In this document: positions 9,706 to 18,153 of the stretch, one piece after another
Layout: every line of letters starts with the position of its first letter
Position numbering within the stretch: position 1 is the first letter of the stretch
Assembly (NCBI RefSeq): GCF_026642255.1
Contig: NZ_CP113264.1
Location: 6,696,001 to 6,760,000 of the forward strand
Length of the DNA stretch: 64,000 bases
Reading direction: 5' to 3'
Source: Streptomonospora nanhaiensis
GTDB taxonomy: Bacteria; Actinomycetota; Actinomycetes; Streptosporangiales; Streptosporangiaceae
The notes under the pieces: model-generated
Database searches by the model: none
What the model saw: only the letters and a program-made list of their open reading frames with translations
What the model was told of the DNA's origin: nothing
Made by a program: the position numbers and the translations under genes

Positions 9706-11055
9706 TCAGCCGCCGAGCCAGCGCAGCCTTCCCCGGAGGGCGGCGTGGCGTGGGGACCCGGGGTCGAGGGAGCGCAGCGCCGCGGTGACCACCCGGGGGT
9801 CGTCGCGCCACTCGGGGTCCTCCGACCAGGCCAGGAGCACGCTCGGCGGGGCGTTGGCCCCGAGCACCTCGCACACCTCCGCCTGGAGGGCGTCGCGGAT
9901 CTCCGCCACCCCCGGCGCCTCCGACCGGGGCAGGACCGGTCCGGCGTAGACCTCCAGCGCCCTCCGGTAGGAGCCCTCCGCCAGGTGGCGCCGGACCTCG
10001 TCGATGTCGGTGGACGGCGGGCGGAGCAGGCGGTAGGGGCGTGACGCGAGCAGGCCGGGGCCGAGCAGTCGGCGCAGCCGCGACATCTCCGCGCGGACGG
10101 TGACCGGGGAGGCGTCGTGCTCGTTCAGCCGCGCCCCGAGTGCCTCACCGGTGAGGCCGCGCGGACTGCGGGCGAGCAGGAGGAGGATCTCGGAGTGGCG
10201 GACGCTCAGCTCCGCCTCCCGGCCGTCGAGGGCGACCAGGGCCCCGGCGCGGCCCAGGACCCGCAGCGCGGGGCCCGCCGACGGGCCCCGTCCCGGGGGC
10301 GGCGCGGGACGGGCGCCGACGGCCTCCCGCACACCCGGGGCGCGGTGCGCGCCGCGGTCCCCGGGTGCGGTCCGGGAGCGGGGAGGGCGCGCGCCGAGGC
10401 GCAGGGCCCGCAGCTCCATCTCCACCGCGGTGGCGGCCGTCCGCACCAGGGCGAGGGCCTGCGGGGAGGCGAGGTGGTCCTCGCCCGTGATGTCGAGGAC
10501 GCCCAGGACCTCGCCGGTGCAGGGGTCGTGGAGGGGCGCGGCCGAGCAGCTCCAGCGCTGCACGCCTCTGGAGAAGTGCTCGCTCGCGAACACCTGGACC
10601 TCGTGGTCGAGGGCCAGGGCGGTGCCGGGCGCGTTGGTCCCCGCGGACCGCTCGTGCCAGTTGGCGCCCTCCACGAAGCACATGTCCTCCGCGCTGTCGC
10701 GCAGTCGGCGGTCGCCCTCCACCCACAGCAGGCGTCCCGCGGCGTCGCCGACCGCGACGATCTGCGGACCGGGCGCGGTGTCGACCAGGAGCCGGCGCAG
10801 CAGCGGCATGGCGGCGGCCAGCGGGTGGGCGTCGCGGTGGTCCCGCAGGGCGTGCCCGGCGAGCTCGATCCGGGGCACGGTGGTGTCGGGGTCGACGCCG
10901 TGCAGGACGCTGCGCCTCCAGGACTCGCCGACGACCGCCCGGACGGGGCCGCTGACCCGGCCGGAGCCGGTGAAGCGCTCGTGTGCGGCGGCCACGTCGC
11001 GGCGCACGGCCTCGGGGTCGGTGTCCCACGACCACGCGTTCCACGTCCCGGACAT
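9706..11055 (-). CDS. GAF-domain transcriptional regulator, AcoR-like without AAA+ domain
   Basis: 449 residues. The N-terminal half has the SW-motif region (GESWRRSVLHGVDPD) and a GAF sensor domain (about residues 75-220: CFVEGANWHERSAGTNAPG, then QRWSCSAAPLHDPCTGEVLG and LDITG), as in AcoR-type activators of acetoin, glycerol and aldehyde metabolism. The sigma-54 AAA+ ATPase is absent; instead residues ~290-370 carry a winged-helix-like module (RHSEILLLLARSPRGLTGEA and SPVTVRAEMSRLRRLLG). This layout is typical of actinobacterial regulators beside ALDH/DUF779 operons. ATG at 11055 has AGGGGAG nine bases upstream. It probably activates the downstream dehydrogenase. Confidence 0.88.
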   Translation of the reverse strand: MSGTWNAWSWDTDPEAVRRDVAAAHERFTGSGRVSGPVRAVVGESWRRSVLHGVDPDTTVPRIELAGHALRDHRDAHPLAAAMPLLRRLLVDTAPGPQIVAVGDAAGRLLWVEGDRRLRDSAEDMCFVEGANWHERSAGTNAPGTALALDHEVQVFASEHFSRGVQRWSCSAAPLHDPCTGEVLGVLDITGEDHLASPQALALVRTAATAVEMELRALRLGARPPRSRTAPGDRGAHRAPGVREAVGARPAPPPGRGPSAGPALRVLGRAGALVALDGREAELSVRHSEILLLLARSPRGLTGEALGARLNEHDASPVTVRAEMSRLRRLLGPGLLASRPYRLLRPPSTDIDEVRRHLAEGSYRRALEVYAGPVLPRSEAPGVAEIRDALQAEVCEVLGANAPPSVLLAWSEDPEWRDDPRVVTAALRSLDPGSPRHAALRGRLRWLGG

Positions 11056-11398
11056 CAACGGCGCTCCCCTTCGTCGAGACGACGGCGGACCGTGCCGGCG
11101 GACCGCCCCGACACCCCGATTGAAGCCGCGCCCGCCCCTCCTGACAAGTGGTTCCGCGAGAACGGACGGAGGTCCGTCCCGGTCCGGGCAGCAGGGCCCT
11201 GGGGGGAGGAAAGCGGCCCGGGACGGTCCGGGGGCCCGGACGTGCGCGTGCCGGCCGTCGTGCCGCCCCGCGCACGGCGGATGCGGCGGGTGTCCGGGCG
11301 GGATTCCCGCAGGCAGCGGCCCTGGACGGCGGAACGCGGCGGCCCGCCGCCGTCCGGACGTCCACGCTCCGTCGTCGCCCGGTGGCACAATACGGGCC
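11056..11398. other. Divergent intergenic region, no gene seen
   Basis: 343 bases between two divergent genes. It contains no convincing ORF. The only structures noticed are a 7-bp hairpin (11164-11179) and, at its right end, a -10-like CACAAT (11386-11391) seven bases before the ATG at 11399, compatible with a leaderless transcript of the right-hand gene. Confidence 0.5.
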
Positions 11399-12544
11399 AT
11401 GTCCTCTCCCCCTTCCCCCTCCTCTCTCCCGGCGCCGCACGGCGCGGGCGAGCCCCCGGTCCGACCGTCCCGGGGCGGTCCCGCCTCCCCCGAGCCCGCG
11501 CTGCGCCCCGGCAAGCACTGGTACTGGGTGGGCGGCCTGGTCTTCCCGGCCACCCTCCTCTTCGGCGTCCTCCTCCTCTCGGGCGAGGAGGACACGCCGC
11601 CGGAGATCTTCTTCGGGATCGTGACGCCGGTGCTCGGCTTCATCGCGAGCCTGGTCGTCCTCCTGGTCGTCTTCCTGGTGCGCGCCGGCCGGGAGGCGGC
11701 GCTCCGCCGGGCGCGGTACCCGCACCCGTACCCGCCGGGCGCCCACGGAGGGCCCGCCGCGCACGGGGCGTACGGCGCCGGCCCGGTCCACGCGGGACCG
11801 CCGCCTCCCCCGTTCCGTCCCCGGATCGACCGGAGGGCGATCCGCCCCCGTCCCCGGTGGTTCTGGATCGGCGGGCTGTGCGTCCCCGGGGGCATCGCGG
11901 CCGGGGCCCTCGCCATGTGGGCGGTGACGGCCTCGGGCAGTGCGCTCCCGGACTTCGCCGGACAGGTCGAGTCCCGCGGCGAGATCGCGTTCGAGGCGGC
12001 CGAGGGAGAGGACGGGGCCTGGGGGCTGTGGGTGTCGCCCGGCGACGCCTCCCACCACTACGACTGCACGGTGGAGGGGAGCGACCCGGCCGACCACCCC
12101 TTCAGCTTCCCCGGCCTCTCCTACGAGTCCGACGGCTGGAGGCTGGTCGACGCCATCGACACCCCCGTCCCGGGCGAGTACACGCTCGTCTGCGACGGGG
12201 ACCCGGGCGTCTCCTACGCGGTGGGCGACATCGCCACGGCGGAGGCCGCGAACTCCCGCCGGGACTCCGGGCTCTGGGCCCTGCTGCTGCTGTCCCTGGC
12301 GGGGATCGTCGCCGGACCGGTCGTCATCGTCGTGACGGCGGTCAGGCGGGGCCGGAGCGAGGCCCGCCTGCGCGAGGAGGCGGGGCGGGAGGCGGACGGC
12401 GCCTCCGACGGACGGCCCGGCCCGGCCGCACCCCCCGGCCCCCCGGCCGGTCCTGCGGCCGGAGGCGGCGCGGACCCGCGCTACCGGGACCACGGCATCA
12501 CCATCGTCCCCCCTGCCCCGGAGGGCCGGCCGCGGCCGGAGTGA
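11399..12544 (+). CDS. Membrane protein of unknown function with extracytoplasmic domain
   Basis: 381 residues, not assigned to a named family. A Ser/Pro-rich N-terminus precedes two helices (YWVGGLVFPATLLFGVLLL and TPVLGFIASLVVLLVVFLV), then a Pro/Gly/His-rich cytoplasmic-like linker, a third helix (WFWIGGLCVPGGIAAGALAM), a ~120-residue probably extracytoplasmic region with two Cys (HYDCTVEG and TLVCDGD, likely a disulfide), and a fourth helix (GLWALLLLSLAGIVAGPVVI) before a charged tail. There is no clear ribosome site, and a -10-like CACAAT sits seven bases upstream of the ATG, suggesting a leaderless message. A hairpin follows the stop. Confidence 0.75.
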   Translation: MSSPPSPSSLPAPHGAGEPPVRPSRGGPASPEPALRPGKHWYWVGGLVFPATLLFGVLLLSGEEDTPPEIFFGIVTPVLGFIASLVVLLVVFLVRAGREAALRRARYPHPYPPGAHGGPAAHGAYGAGPVHAGPPPPPFRPRIDRRAIRPRPRWFWIGGLCVPGGIAAGALAMWAVTASGSALPDFAGQVESRGEIAFEAAEGEDGAWGLWVSPGDASHHYDCTVEGSDPADHPFSFPGLSYESDGWRLVDAIDTPVPGEYTLVCDGDPGVSYAVGDIATAEAANSRRDSGLWALLLLSLAGIVAGPVVIVVTAVRRGRSEARLREEAGREADGASDGRPGPAAPPGPPAGPAAGGGADPRYRDHGITIVPPAPEGRPRPE

Positions 12545-12552
12545 CGTCGGCG

Positions 12553-12576
12553 GGGCCGGAGAGCCTTCTCCGGCCC
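12553..12576 (+). terminator. Terminator after the membrane protein gene
   Basis: 10-bp perfect stem with a four-base loop, nine bases after the stop codon at 12544. The rest of the convergent gap (12577-12784) shows no gene. Confidence 0.6.
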
Positions 12577-12784
12577 GGGCGTCGTTTCCCGTCCGGCGGT
12601 GCGAGGGCGGCCGGGCGCCGGCGCCGCACCCCGGCCCGGGCCGTCCGGCCCGCACCCGTCGCGCCCCCGGCGCCCGGAACCTTCCTTGCCGCGCCGGGAG
12701 CCCCGCCACGGCGTGGAGCGGCCCGGCGCCCGAGCCCCTCCCCCTGGAGTCCCTTCCCTTCCGGGACCGTGCGCGCGGCCGGCC

Positions 12785-14425
12785 TCAGGCGGGCCCGGGG
12801 CCGCGCCCGGCCGGGGGAGCGGAGGGCTCCTCGACCAGTGCGGCGAGCGCGATGGTCATCGCCACCCGCGCCTCCGGGTCGCCCAGCGGCAGGTCCGCGA
12901 CCCCGCCCATGCGGCGCAGCCGGTACCGCACCGTGTTCGGGTGCAGGTCCAGCTCCTCCGCGGCCCGTCCCAGGTCGCCGTGCGCGTACAGCCACGCCCG
13001 CAGCGTGCTCGCGTAGTCCGTCCCGTGCACGGCGTCGTGGCGCACCAGTTCCGCGACGGGGTTGCGGGTGGGCAGCCTGCCGGTCTCGGCCACCAGCCGC
13101 AGGCGGCGCAACAGCACCGCGTGCCAGACGTCGTCGTAGACCACCGGCCCGGCGGTCCCCGGCGACCCCGGCCCCGCGGCCGGCGCCCCGCGCGCCCCGC
13201 TCCGCCCCGGGGGCGCCGTGCGCACCCCACGGCCGTGCAGGGTCAGGCACTCGTCCGCCTCCTGCCTGCTGGCCGGGAGTCCGGAGGGGTCGGCGGCGCC
13301 GCCCACGCCGGCGGCCACGCCCAGCTGGTCCGGCAGCCCGCGCACCGTCGACCGCACCCACTCCACCGCCGGCGAGGGGTCGTCCCCGCACGGCAGCACC
13401 GTGTAGACGGTCGTTCCGAGCAGGGTGCTGCGACCGGGACGCGACCACCCGAAACCCGTGGTGACCAGCTCGAACAGGTGCAGGATCGCCGCCTCCGGCT
13501 CGGTCCTGGCCCTCGCCTGGAACGCGATCACCCGCAGGCCCGTGGCGGGCAGGCCGAGGCGGCCGGCCGTCTGCGCCGGGTCCGCCGACCCCTCCAGCAG
13601 GTCGATCACCGACTCCGACTCCACCTGGCGTTCCAGGTCGCTGCTCACCCTCGCACGCAGCATGTGCAGTCCCACGGTGTGCGCTCCCTCGCGCAGGGCG
13701 CGGGAGCGCCCGGCGTCCAGCGGGGCGTCGCACACCACCCACAGGGAGCCCAGGAGTTCGCGCCCCACCCGGATCGGCGCGGCCGTGCGCCCGCCCAGCC
13801 CGAGTTCGGGCACTCCGGGGACGAAGCGGGGCTCGGCGGAGGCCGCCAGCCCGGCGAACACCCCGTCGGCGTCGAGGCGTTCCCGGACCTCCTCCGGGGC
13901 CCTCCGGTCGATCACGGTGGCCCGGCGCACCCGGTCGGTGTCCCCCTGGGAGGCGGAGTAGGCGACGACGCGGGAGGAGCGGTCCTCGATCGTGACCGGT
14001 CCGCCGACCTCGGCCGCGACCGTGTCCGCGAGGGTGAACAGGTCGCTCGGCCCGCGTCCCGCCTCGGTCTCGCGGCCCTCCAGCACCAGGCCGTAGACGA
14101 CGCCGGAGATCTGGCTCCAGGACACCGCGGGGTCGACGACGAGGAGGGCCAGCCCGCGCGCCCGGAGGTGTTCGCGCACGTCGTCCGCGGGGTCCGCGGC
14201 GGAGCGGAGGAGGACGACGGTGGCGCGCGCCTGCTCCGCGAGGCGGACCGCCTCGGCCGCGGAGTCCACCCCGACCGCGAGGAACGCGTCGCCCAGGGGC
14301 GGGGCGTCGTCGGTGGGATCGTGCATGGCGACGCTGCGCAGCTCCCTGCGGCGCAGGCCCTCGGCGCCCACCAGCCTGGCGCCGTACCCGCCCAGCACGT
14401 TGACGAGCCGGTCGAGGTTGATCAT
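12785..14425 (-). CDS. PucR/CdaR-family transcriptional regulator
   Basis: 546 residues. The C-terminal helix-turn-helix of the PucR family is clear (LRAWLYAHGDLGRAAEELDL, then HPNTVRYRLRRM at about 490-520). The middle contains the GGDEF-like CdaR region and the N-terminal part a GAF-like region with SLWVVCDAPLDAGRSRALRE. Such proteins control catabolic or developmental genes, usually in response to small metabolites. The ATG at 14425 has a GGGAGGGGGAGCGGGAG purine tract just upstream. The adjacent divergent gene is GreA-like, and a palindrome lies in the shared gap. Target unknown; autoregulation is likely. Confidence 0.88.
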   Translation of the reverse strand: MINLDRLVNVLGGYGARLVGAEGLRRRELRSVAMHDPTDDAPPLGDAFLAVGVDSAAEAVRLAEQARATVVLLRSAADPADDVREHLRARGLALLVVDPAVSWSQISGVVYGLVLEGRETEAGRGPSDLFTLADTVAAEVGGPVTIEDRSSRVVAYSASQGDTDRVRRATVIDRRAPEEVRERLDADGVFAGLAASAEPRFVPGVPELGLGGRTAAPIRVGRELLGSLWVVCDAPLDAGRSRALREGAHTVGLHMLRARVSSDLERQVESESVIDLLEGSADPAQTAGRLGLPATGLRVIAFQARARTEPEAAILHLFELVTTGFGWSRPGRSTLLGTTVYTVLPCGDDPSPAVEWVRSTVRGLPDQLGVAAGVGGAADPSGLPASRQEADECLTLHGRGVRTAPPGRSGARGAPAAGPGSPGTAGPVVYDDVWHAVLLRRLRLVAETGRLPTRNPVAELVRHDAVHGTDYASTLRAWLYAHGDLGRAAEELDLHPNTVRYRLRRMGGVADLPLGDPEARVAMTIALAALVEEPSAPPAGRGPGPA

Positions 14426-14451
14426 CTCCCGCTCCCCCTCCCACCACGATG

Positions 14452-14468
14452 TTGTCGGATCTCGACAA
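14452..14468. promoter_or_regulatory. Palindrome upstream of the PucR-like gene
   Basis: TTGTCG-GATCT-CGACAA is a perfect 6-bp inverted repeat with a five-base spacer, 27 bases upstream of the regulator start and 159 bases upstream of the GreA-like gene. Position and symmetry suggest an operator for the regulator itself. Confidence 0.4.
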
Positions 14469-14626
14469 AACCAGGTCACGGGAATGTCGGCCCAGGATAA
14501 CCCCGTCCCCCTCCGCCGTGGACACACTCGGTAATGAGCGGCAGCACCCCCCTCGCCGGCCCTCGCTGTGTTTCTCCACCCACGGACCGAGCCGTGGCGT
14601 GGGCCCGTGAAGACAAGGAACGTTCC

Positions 14627-15118
14627 ATGACCAGGACCACCGACCGATGGATGACCAGGGAGGGCTACGAACGCCTCCAGGAGGAGCTGCGAGTGCTGCG
14701 CGGCCTCCCCGACGACGACCCGGACACCGCCGGGGCGGACGGGGGCGCGGGGAGCACTGTCCCCGCGCCCCGCTACATTCACGACCCGGCGGTGCGGCAG
14801 GCCCGCGTCCACACCATCGAGCGCCTGCTCAGCGAGGCCGTGGTGGACGAGGCCGCCCCCGACGACGGGATCGCGGCGCCGGGCAAGGTGCTCACCATCC
14901 GCTACGACGGCGAGGACGAGGCCGAGGAGTTCCTGCTGGGCCTGCGGGACGCGTCCGTCGCGGACCGGATGACGGTGTACTCGCCGGAGTCGCCGCTGGG
15001 GGCGTCCCTGCTGGGCGCCCGCCGGGGCGAGCGGCGCACGTTCACCTCTCCGCGCGGCGCGGTCATCGGGGTCACCCTGCTGGGCGCGGAACCGTACCGG
15101 GCCTTCGTGGCGGGCTGA
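14627..15118 (+). CDS. GreA/GreB-like transcription elongation factor family protein
   Basis: 163 residues, the usual Gre length. The N-terminal coiled-coil half begins MTREGYERLQEELRVLRG and continues with RQARVHTIERLLSEA; the C-terminal FKBP-like half has GKVLTIRY, VYSPESPLGASLLGARRGE and VIGVTLLGAEPY, a clear Gre_C match. The segment that should form the coiled-coil tip is acidic and Gly-rich (LPDDDPDTAGADGGAG), so catalytic acidic residues could be retained, but the helices differ from canonical GreA. It may be a Gre paralogue that acts in the RNA-polymerase secondary channel rather than the housekeeping factor. ATG with AAGGAA six bases upstream. Two hairpins follow. Confidence 0.82.
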   Translation: MTRTTDRWMTREGYERLQEELRVLRGLPDDDPDTAGADGGAGSTVPAPRYIHDPAVRQARVHTIERLLSEAVVDEAAPDDGIAAPGKVLTIRYDGEDEAEEFLLGLRDASVADRMTVYSPESPLGASLLGARRGERRTFTSPRGAVIGVTLLGAEPYRAFVAG

Positions 15119-15173
15119 CGCCGGGCCCCATCGACCGGGCGGCCGCCCCCGGGAAAGCGGGCGACCGCCCCCA

Positions 15174-15207
15174 GGCCCGTCCGCCCGACTGGGAGGGCGG
15201 ACGGGCC
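15174..15207 (+). terminator. First of two tandem hairpins after the Gre-like gene
   Basis: Perfect 13-bp stem with an eight-base loop, 55 bases after the stop. Confidence 0.65.
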
Positions 15208-15212
15208 GACAC

Positions 15213-15250
15213 GGGGGCGGCCCCTCCTCTCCGGAGGCGGGGCCGCCCCC
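15213..15250 (+). terminator. Second tandem hairpin after the Gre-like gene
   Basis: Perfect 12-bp GC stem only five bases after the first hairpin. Together they isolate the TetR gene from upstream transcription. The remaining ~200 bases to 15451 contain no gene. Confidence 0.65.
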
Positions 15251-15451
15251 GTTCCCCTCCCACGGCCGCTCCCCGGCCGGGCCGCGGCCGTCCGCCGCGC
15301 CGCCCTCGGACGCACGCGCCCGACCCCGGGCGCCCGCACGGACGGACCTCGGCGGGAGCGGGGCCGGAGGACGCGTCCGGCGGCCCGGCAGGACCGGCGA
15401 CGGGCTCCGGCGGGGACGGGTGGCCCACGGGCCCCGCAGCCCCGCACCGTG

Positions 15452-15483
15452 CAACAATGTAAAACCATCGTTGTACTTTGTTG
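15452..15483. promoter_or_regulatory. AT-rich promoter/operator of the TetR gene
   Basis: A 32-base AT-rich island in GC-rich DNA, directly before the TetR start. It includes CAACAA...TTGTTG outer arms and an inner ACAATG-N9-CGTTGT near-palindrome (15454-15474), the type of site bound by TetR proteins that repress themselves. Confidence 0.42.
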
Positions 15484-15497
15484 TGGGAGGCGCACCC

Positions 15498-16139
15498 GTG
15501 AGCACCGCCGAGGCCAGGCCCGCACCCCGGGGCGGCCGCGCCGACAAGCACGCCATGATCCTCGACGGCGCCCTGCGCGTGTTCGCCCGGTGCGGCTACC
15601 CCCGCGCGAGCGTCGACGTCATCGCCAAGGAGGCGGGCGTCTCGACCCGCACCATCTACAACCACTTCCGGGACAAGACCGAGCTGTACGCGGCGGTGGT
15701 GTCCGCCAGCACCGAGGCCGTCTCCGCGCACCACATCGCGCTGATCGACCGCCACCTGCGCAAGGTCACCGACCTGCGGACCGACCTCACCGACCTCGCC
15801 GTGGACTGGTCCTCGGACCGCCCCGAGCACGAGGCGCACTTCGCGCTGTTCCGCCAGAGCAGGAGCGTCCCGGAGATCCCGGAGCAGACCCTGGAGGAGT
15901 GGTACCGGAACGGTCCCGTGCGGGTCCGCGCGGCGCTCGCCCGGCGCCTGGAGGACCTGGCCGCCCGGGGCTTGCTGCGGGTGGACGACCCGGAGCTGGC
16001 CGCCCTCCAGTTCAGCGTGCTCGTGAGCCTCCCGGACCCGTCGGGCCACTCGCGGCCGCGCGGCCGCGAGGAGGCCGCGCGGTTCGCGGCCGAGGGCGTG
16101 CGGACCTTTCTGCACGGCCACGCGCCCGCGGAGGGGTAG
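15498..16139 (+). CDS. TetR/AcrR-family transcriptional regulator
   Basis: 213 residues. The N-terminal TetR helix-turn-helix is plain (ILDGALRVFARCGYPRASVD, then IAKEAGVSTRTIYNHFRDKT, residues ~20-65). The C-terminal ligand domain resembles TetR_C of the AefR type. GTG at 15498 has GGGAGG eight bases before it; an in-frame upstream ATG at 15420 would place the AT-rich operator inside the gene and is rejected. It has no divergent partner, so its target beyond itself is not visible. Confidence 0.9.
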   Translation: MSTAEARPAPRGGRADKHAMILDGALRVFARCGYPRASVDVIAKEAGVSTRTIYNHFRDKTELYAAVVSASTEAVSAHHIALIDRHLRKVTDLRTDLTDLAVDWSSDRPEHEAHFALFRQSRSVPEIPEQTLEEWYRNGPVRVRAALARRLEDLAARGLLRVDDPELAALQFSVLVSLPDPSGHSRPRGREEAARFAAEGVRTFLHGHAPAEG

Positions 16140-16196
16140 GGGCCCGCCGCAGCGGCGCCCCGGCACGCCCGCTCACCCGCGAAGGGCCACGCCCCA

Positions 16197-16202
16197 TAGG
16201 AT
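16197..16202 (+). promoter_or_regulatory. -10 element of the histidine kinase gene
   Basis: TAGGAT lies seven bases before the ATG at 16210, so transcription would start at or next to that codon. It overlaps the alternative ATG at 16201, arguing against that start. Confidence 0.4.
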
Positions 16203-16209
16203 GCGACGC

Positions 16210-17535
16210 ATGGGCGAGGCTGCGGAAACGGTGTCGGAGGAGCCCGGCCCCGGCCGGACCCTGGTGCTGTCGGTCGGCCTGACACTGCTGTTCAACGCGG
16301 TGATCCTGCCCGAGTGGCTCCGCGCCCTCGACGGCGCCGGCTCCCCCGCCCTGCGCACGCTCGCCGCCGTCCTCGCGGCGGCCTACGTCGCCGGGTGCGC
16401 CGCGGCCGTCCCCCTGGCCCCGCGCCTGGGGAGCGGCGCACGCCACCTGGCCTGCGCCGCCCTGCTCCTGCTGGGCTGCGCGCTGTTCGCGGTCCTCGGG
16501 CTGCCGCACTCGTGGGTCCTCGTCTTCGGGCTCGCCGTCACCGCCGCGATCCTGCCCCTGCGCCCCACGCTGTGGGCCACCGTCCTCGCCGTGGTCGGTG
16601 TGACCGCCGTGGCGCTGGCCACCGGCCGGGTGGGCGAGCAGTTCGGCAACCTCGTCATCATCACCACCGTCACCGTCGCCACGGCCCTGGCCGTGCGGCT
16701 GGTGGAGGCCAACGCCGAGCTCCGCCGCGCCCGCGACCAGGCCGCGCAGCTCGCCGTCCTCCGGGAGCGCGAACGCTTCGCCCGCGACCTGCACGACCTG
16801 CTCGGCCACAGCCTCACGACCATCGTGCTCAAGGCCGGCGTGGGCCGCCGGATCCTCGAATCCACGGGTGACGCCGACCGGGCGGCGGCGGAGCTGCGGG
16901 ACCTGGAGGACCTGGGCCGGCGGTCGCTGGCCGAGGTGCGCGCCGCCGTCTCCGGGTCGCGCCGGGTCACCCTGTCGGCCGAGCTCCTGCGCGCCGAGTC
17001 GGTGCTGCGCGCGGCCGACGTCGCCCTCGAACTGTCGCCGGGCGCGAACCCCGCGGGTCCCGCTCCCGCCGGGACCGCGGGGACGGCCGTCCTCCGCCGC
17101 GACGGGACCGGCGCCTCGGGCGGCACCGACGAGGTCGACGAGGTCCTGGGGTTCGTGCTGCGGGAGGCGGTCACCAACGTGGTCCGCCACTCCGGTGCGT
17201 CCCGGGTGCGCGTCGCCCTGGGGCCGGGCTGGATCGAGGTCGGCGACGACGGCCGCGCCCTGCCCGGCGGGGTCGTGCCCGGCGACGGCCTGCGCGGGCT
17301 GGAGAACCGCGTCACCGGGGCGGGCGGCGCCCTGACCGTGGAGCCGCGGCCCGGGGGCGGGCTCCTCGTCCGGGCCGAGTTCCCGGCGGGCCCGGACGGC
17401 TCCGGGGAGGAGGTCCCCCGGTCGGACGGCGCGCCCGGCGCGCGGTCCGGGGACGCGGGCGCCCCCGGCGTCCCCCCGGACGGGACGGCACAGGACACGG
17501 CGCGCGGCGCCGACGGCGGCGGGGAGCGGGGATGA
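16210..17535 (+). CDS. Sensor histidine kinase, NarL/DesK type
   Basis: About 441 residues. The N-terminal ~170 residues hold four to five membrane helices with almost no outside loops, as in DesK-like sensors of membrane state. A short coiled coil leads to a HisKA_3 dimerisation box, ERFARDLHDLLGHSLTTIVL, with the phospho-acceptor His encoded at 16792-16794. The ATPase domain follows (LREAVTNVVRHSGAS N-box; IEVGDDGRA; GLRGLENRV). The C-terminus carries a ~60-residue Gly/Asp/Pro-rich tail. The start at 16201 is possible, but 16210 fits a leaderless promoter better. It overlaps its response regulator by four bases. Confidence 0.92.
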   Translation: MGEAAETVSEEPGPGRTLVLSVGLTLLFNAVILPEWLRALDGAGSPALRTLAAVLAAAYVAGCAAAVPLAPRLGSGARHLACAALLLLGCALFAVLGLPHSWVLVFGLAVTAAILPLRPTLWATVLAVVGVTAVALATGRVGEQFGNLVIITTVTVATALAVRLVEANAELRRARDQAAQLAVLRERERFARDLHDLLGHSLTTIVLKAGVGRRILESTGDADRAAAELRDLEDLGRRSLAEVRAAVSGSRRVTLSAELLRAESVLRAADVALELSPGANPAGPAPAGTAGTAVLRRDGTGASGGTDEVDEVLGFVLREAVTNVVRHSGASRVRVALGPGWIEVGDDGRALPGGVVPGDGLRGLENRVTGAGGALTVEPRPGGGLLVRAEFPAGPDGSGEEVPRSDGAPGARSGDAGAPGVPPDGTAQDTARGADGGGERG

Positions 17536-18149
17536 GCGGGACGATCAGGGTGCTGGTCGCGGACGACCAGGCCCTCGTGCGCGGGGCCCTCGCCACCGTG
17601 CTGGACCTGGAGGCCGGCATCGAGGTCGTGGCGCGGGCCGGGTCCGGCGCGACGGCGCTCGCCGAGGCTCGCCGCGTCCGGCCCGACGTGGCCGTGCTGG
17701 ACGTGCAGATGCCGGACGGGGACGGGATCGGCGTCTGCGCCGAGCTGGTGGCGGCCCTGCCCGGCTGCCGCGTGCTCATGTGCACGACGTTCGGCCGCCC
17801 CGGCTACCTGTCCCGGGCCCTGGCGGCGGGGGCGACCGGGTTCGTGGTCAAGGACGCCTCCCCCGAGGACCTGGTGGACGCGGTCCGCCGGGTCCACCGG
17901 GGGCTGCGCGTGGTGGACCCCGCCCTGGCGGTGGAGTCGCTCGCGCACGGCACCAGCCCGCTGACCCCCCGCGAGCGCGAGGTCCTGGCGGCCGTGGCGG
18001 GCGGGGGCGACGACGTGGCGGCGCTCGCCCGCTCCCTCGGGATGAGCCGGGGGACGCTGCGCAACCACCTGTCGTCGGCGATCGGCAAGACGGGGACCCG
18101 GACGCGCGCGGAGGCGGCCCGGGTCGCCGAGCGCAACGGCTGGCTCTGA
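17532..18149 (+). CDS. Response regulator, LuxR/NarL family
   Basis: 205 residues. The receiver domain (residues 5-120) shows VADDQALVRG, the phospho-acceptor Asp in VAVLDVQMPDGDG, the conserved Thr in MCTTFG and Lys in FVVKDAS. A LuxR-type helix-turn-helix follows (LTPREREVLAAVAGG, then MSRGTLRNHLSSAIGKTG). The sequence pattern is that of DesR-like regulators. ATGA overlap with the kinase gene. It ends four bases before the stop of the convergent ABC permease gene, whose operon is its most likely neighbour target. Confidence 0.93.
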   Translation: MSGTIRVLVADDQALVRGALATVLDLEAGIEVVARAGSGATALAEARRVRPDVAVLDVQMPDGDGIGVCAELVAALPGCRVLMCTTFGRPGYLSRALAAGATGFVVKDASPEDLVDAVRRVHRGLRVVDPALAVESLAHGTSPLTPREREVLAAVAGGGDDVAALARSLGMSRGTLRNHLSSAIGKTGTRTRAEAARVAERNGWL

Positions 18150-18153
18150 GCCC

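Noticed and set aside
15420..15497. Upstream ATG start for the TetR gene at 15420
   Set aside because: It would place the AT-rich promoter/operator inside the coding region; the GTG at 15498 has a proper ribosome site.
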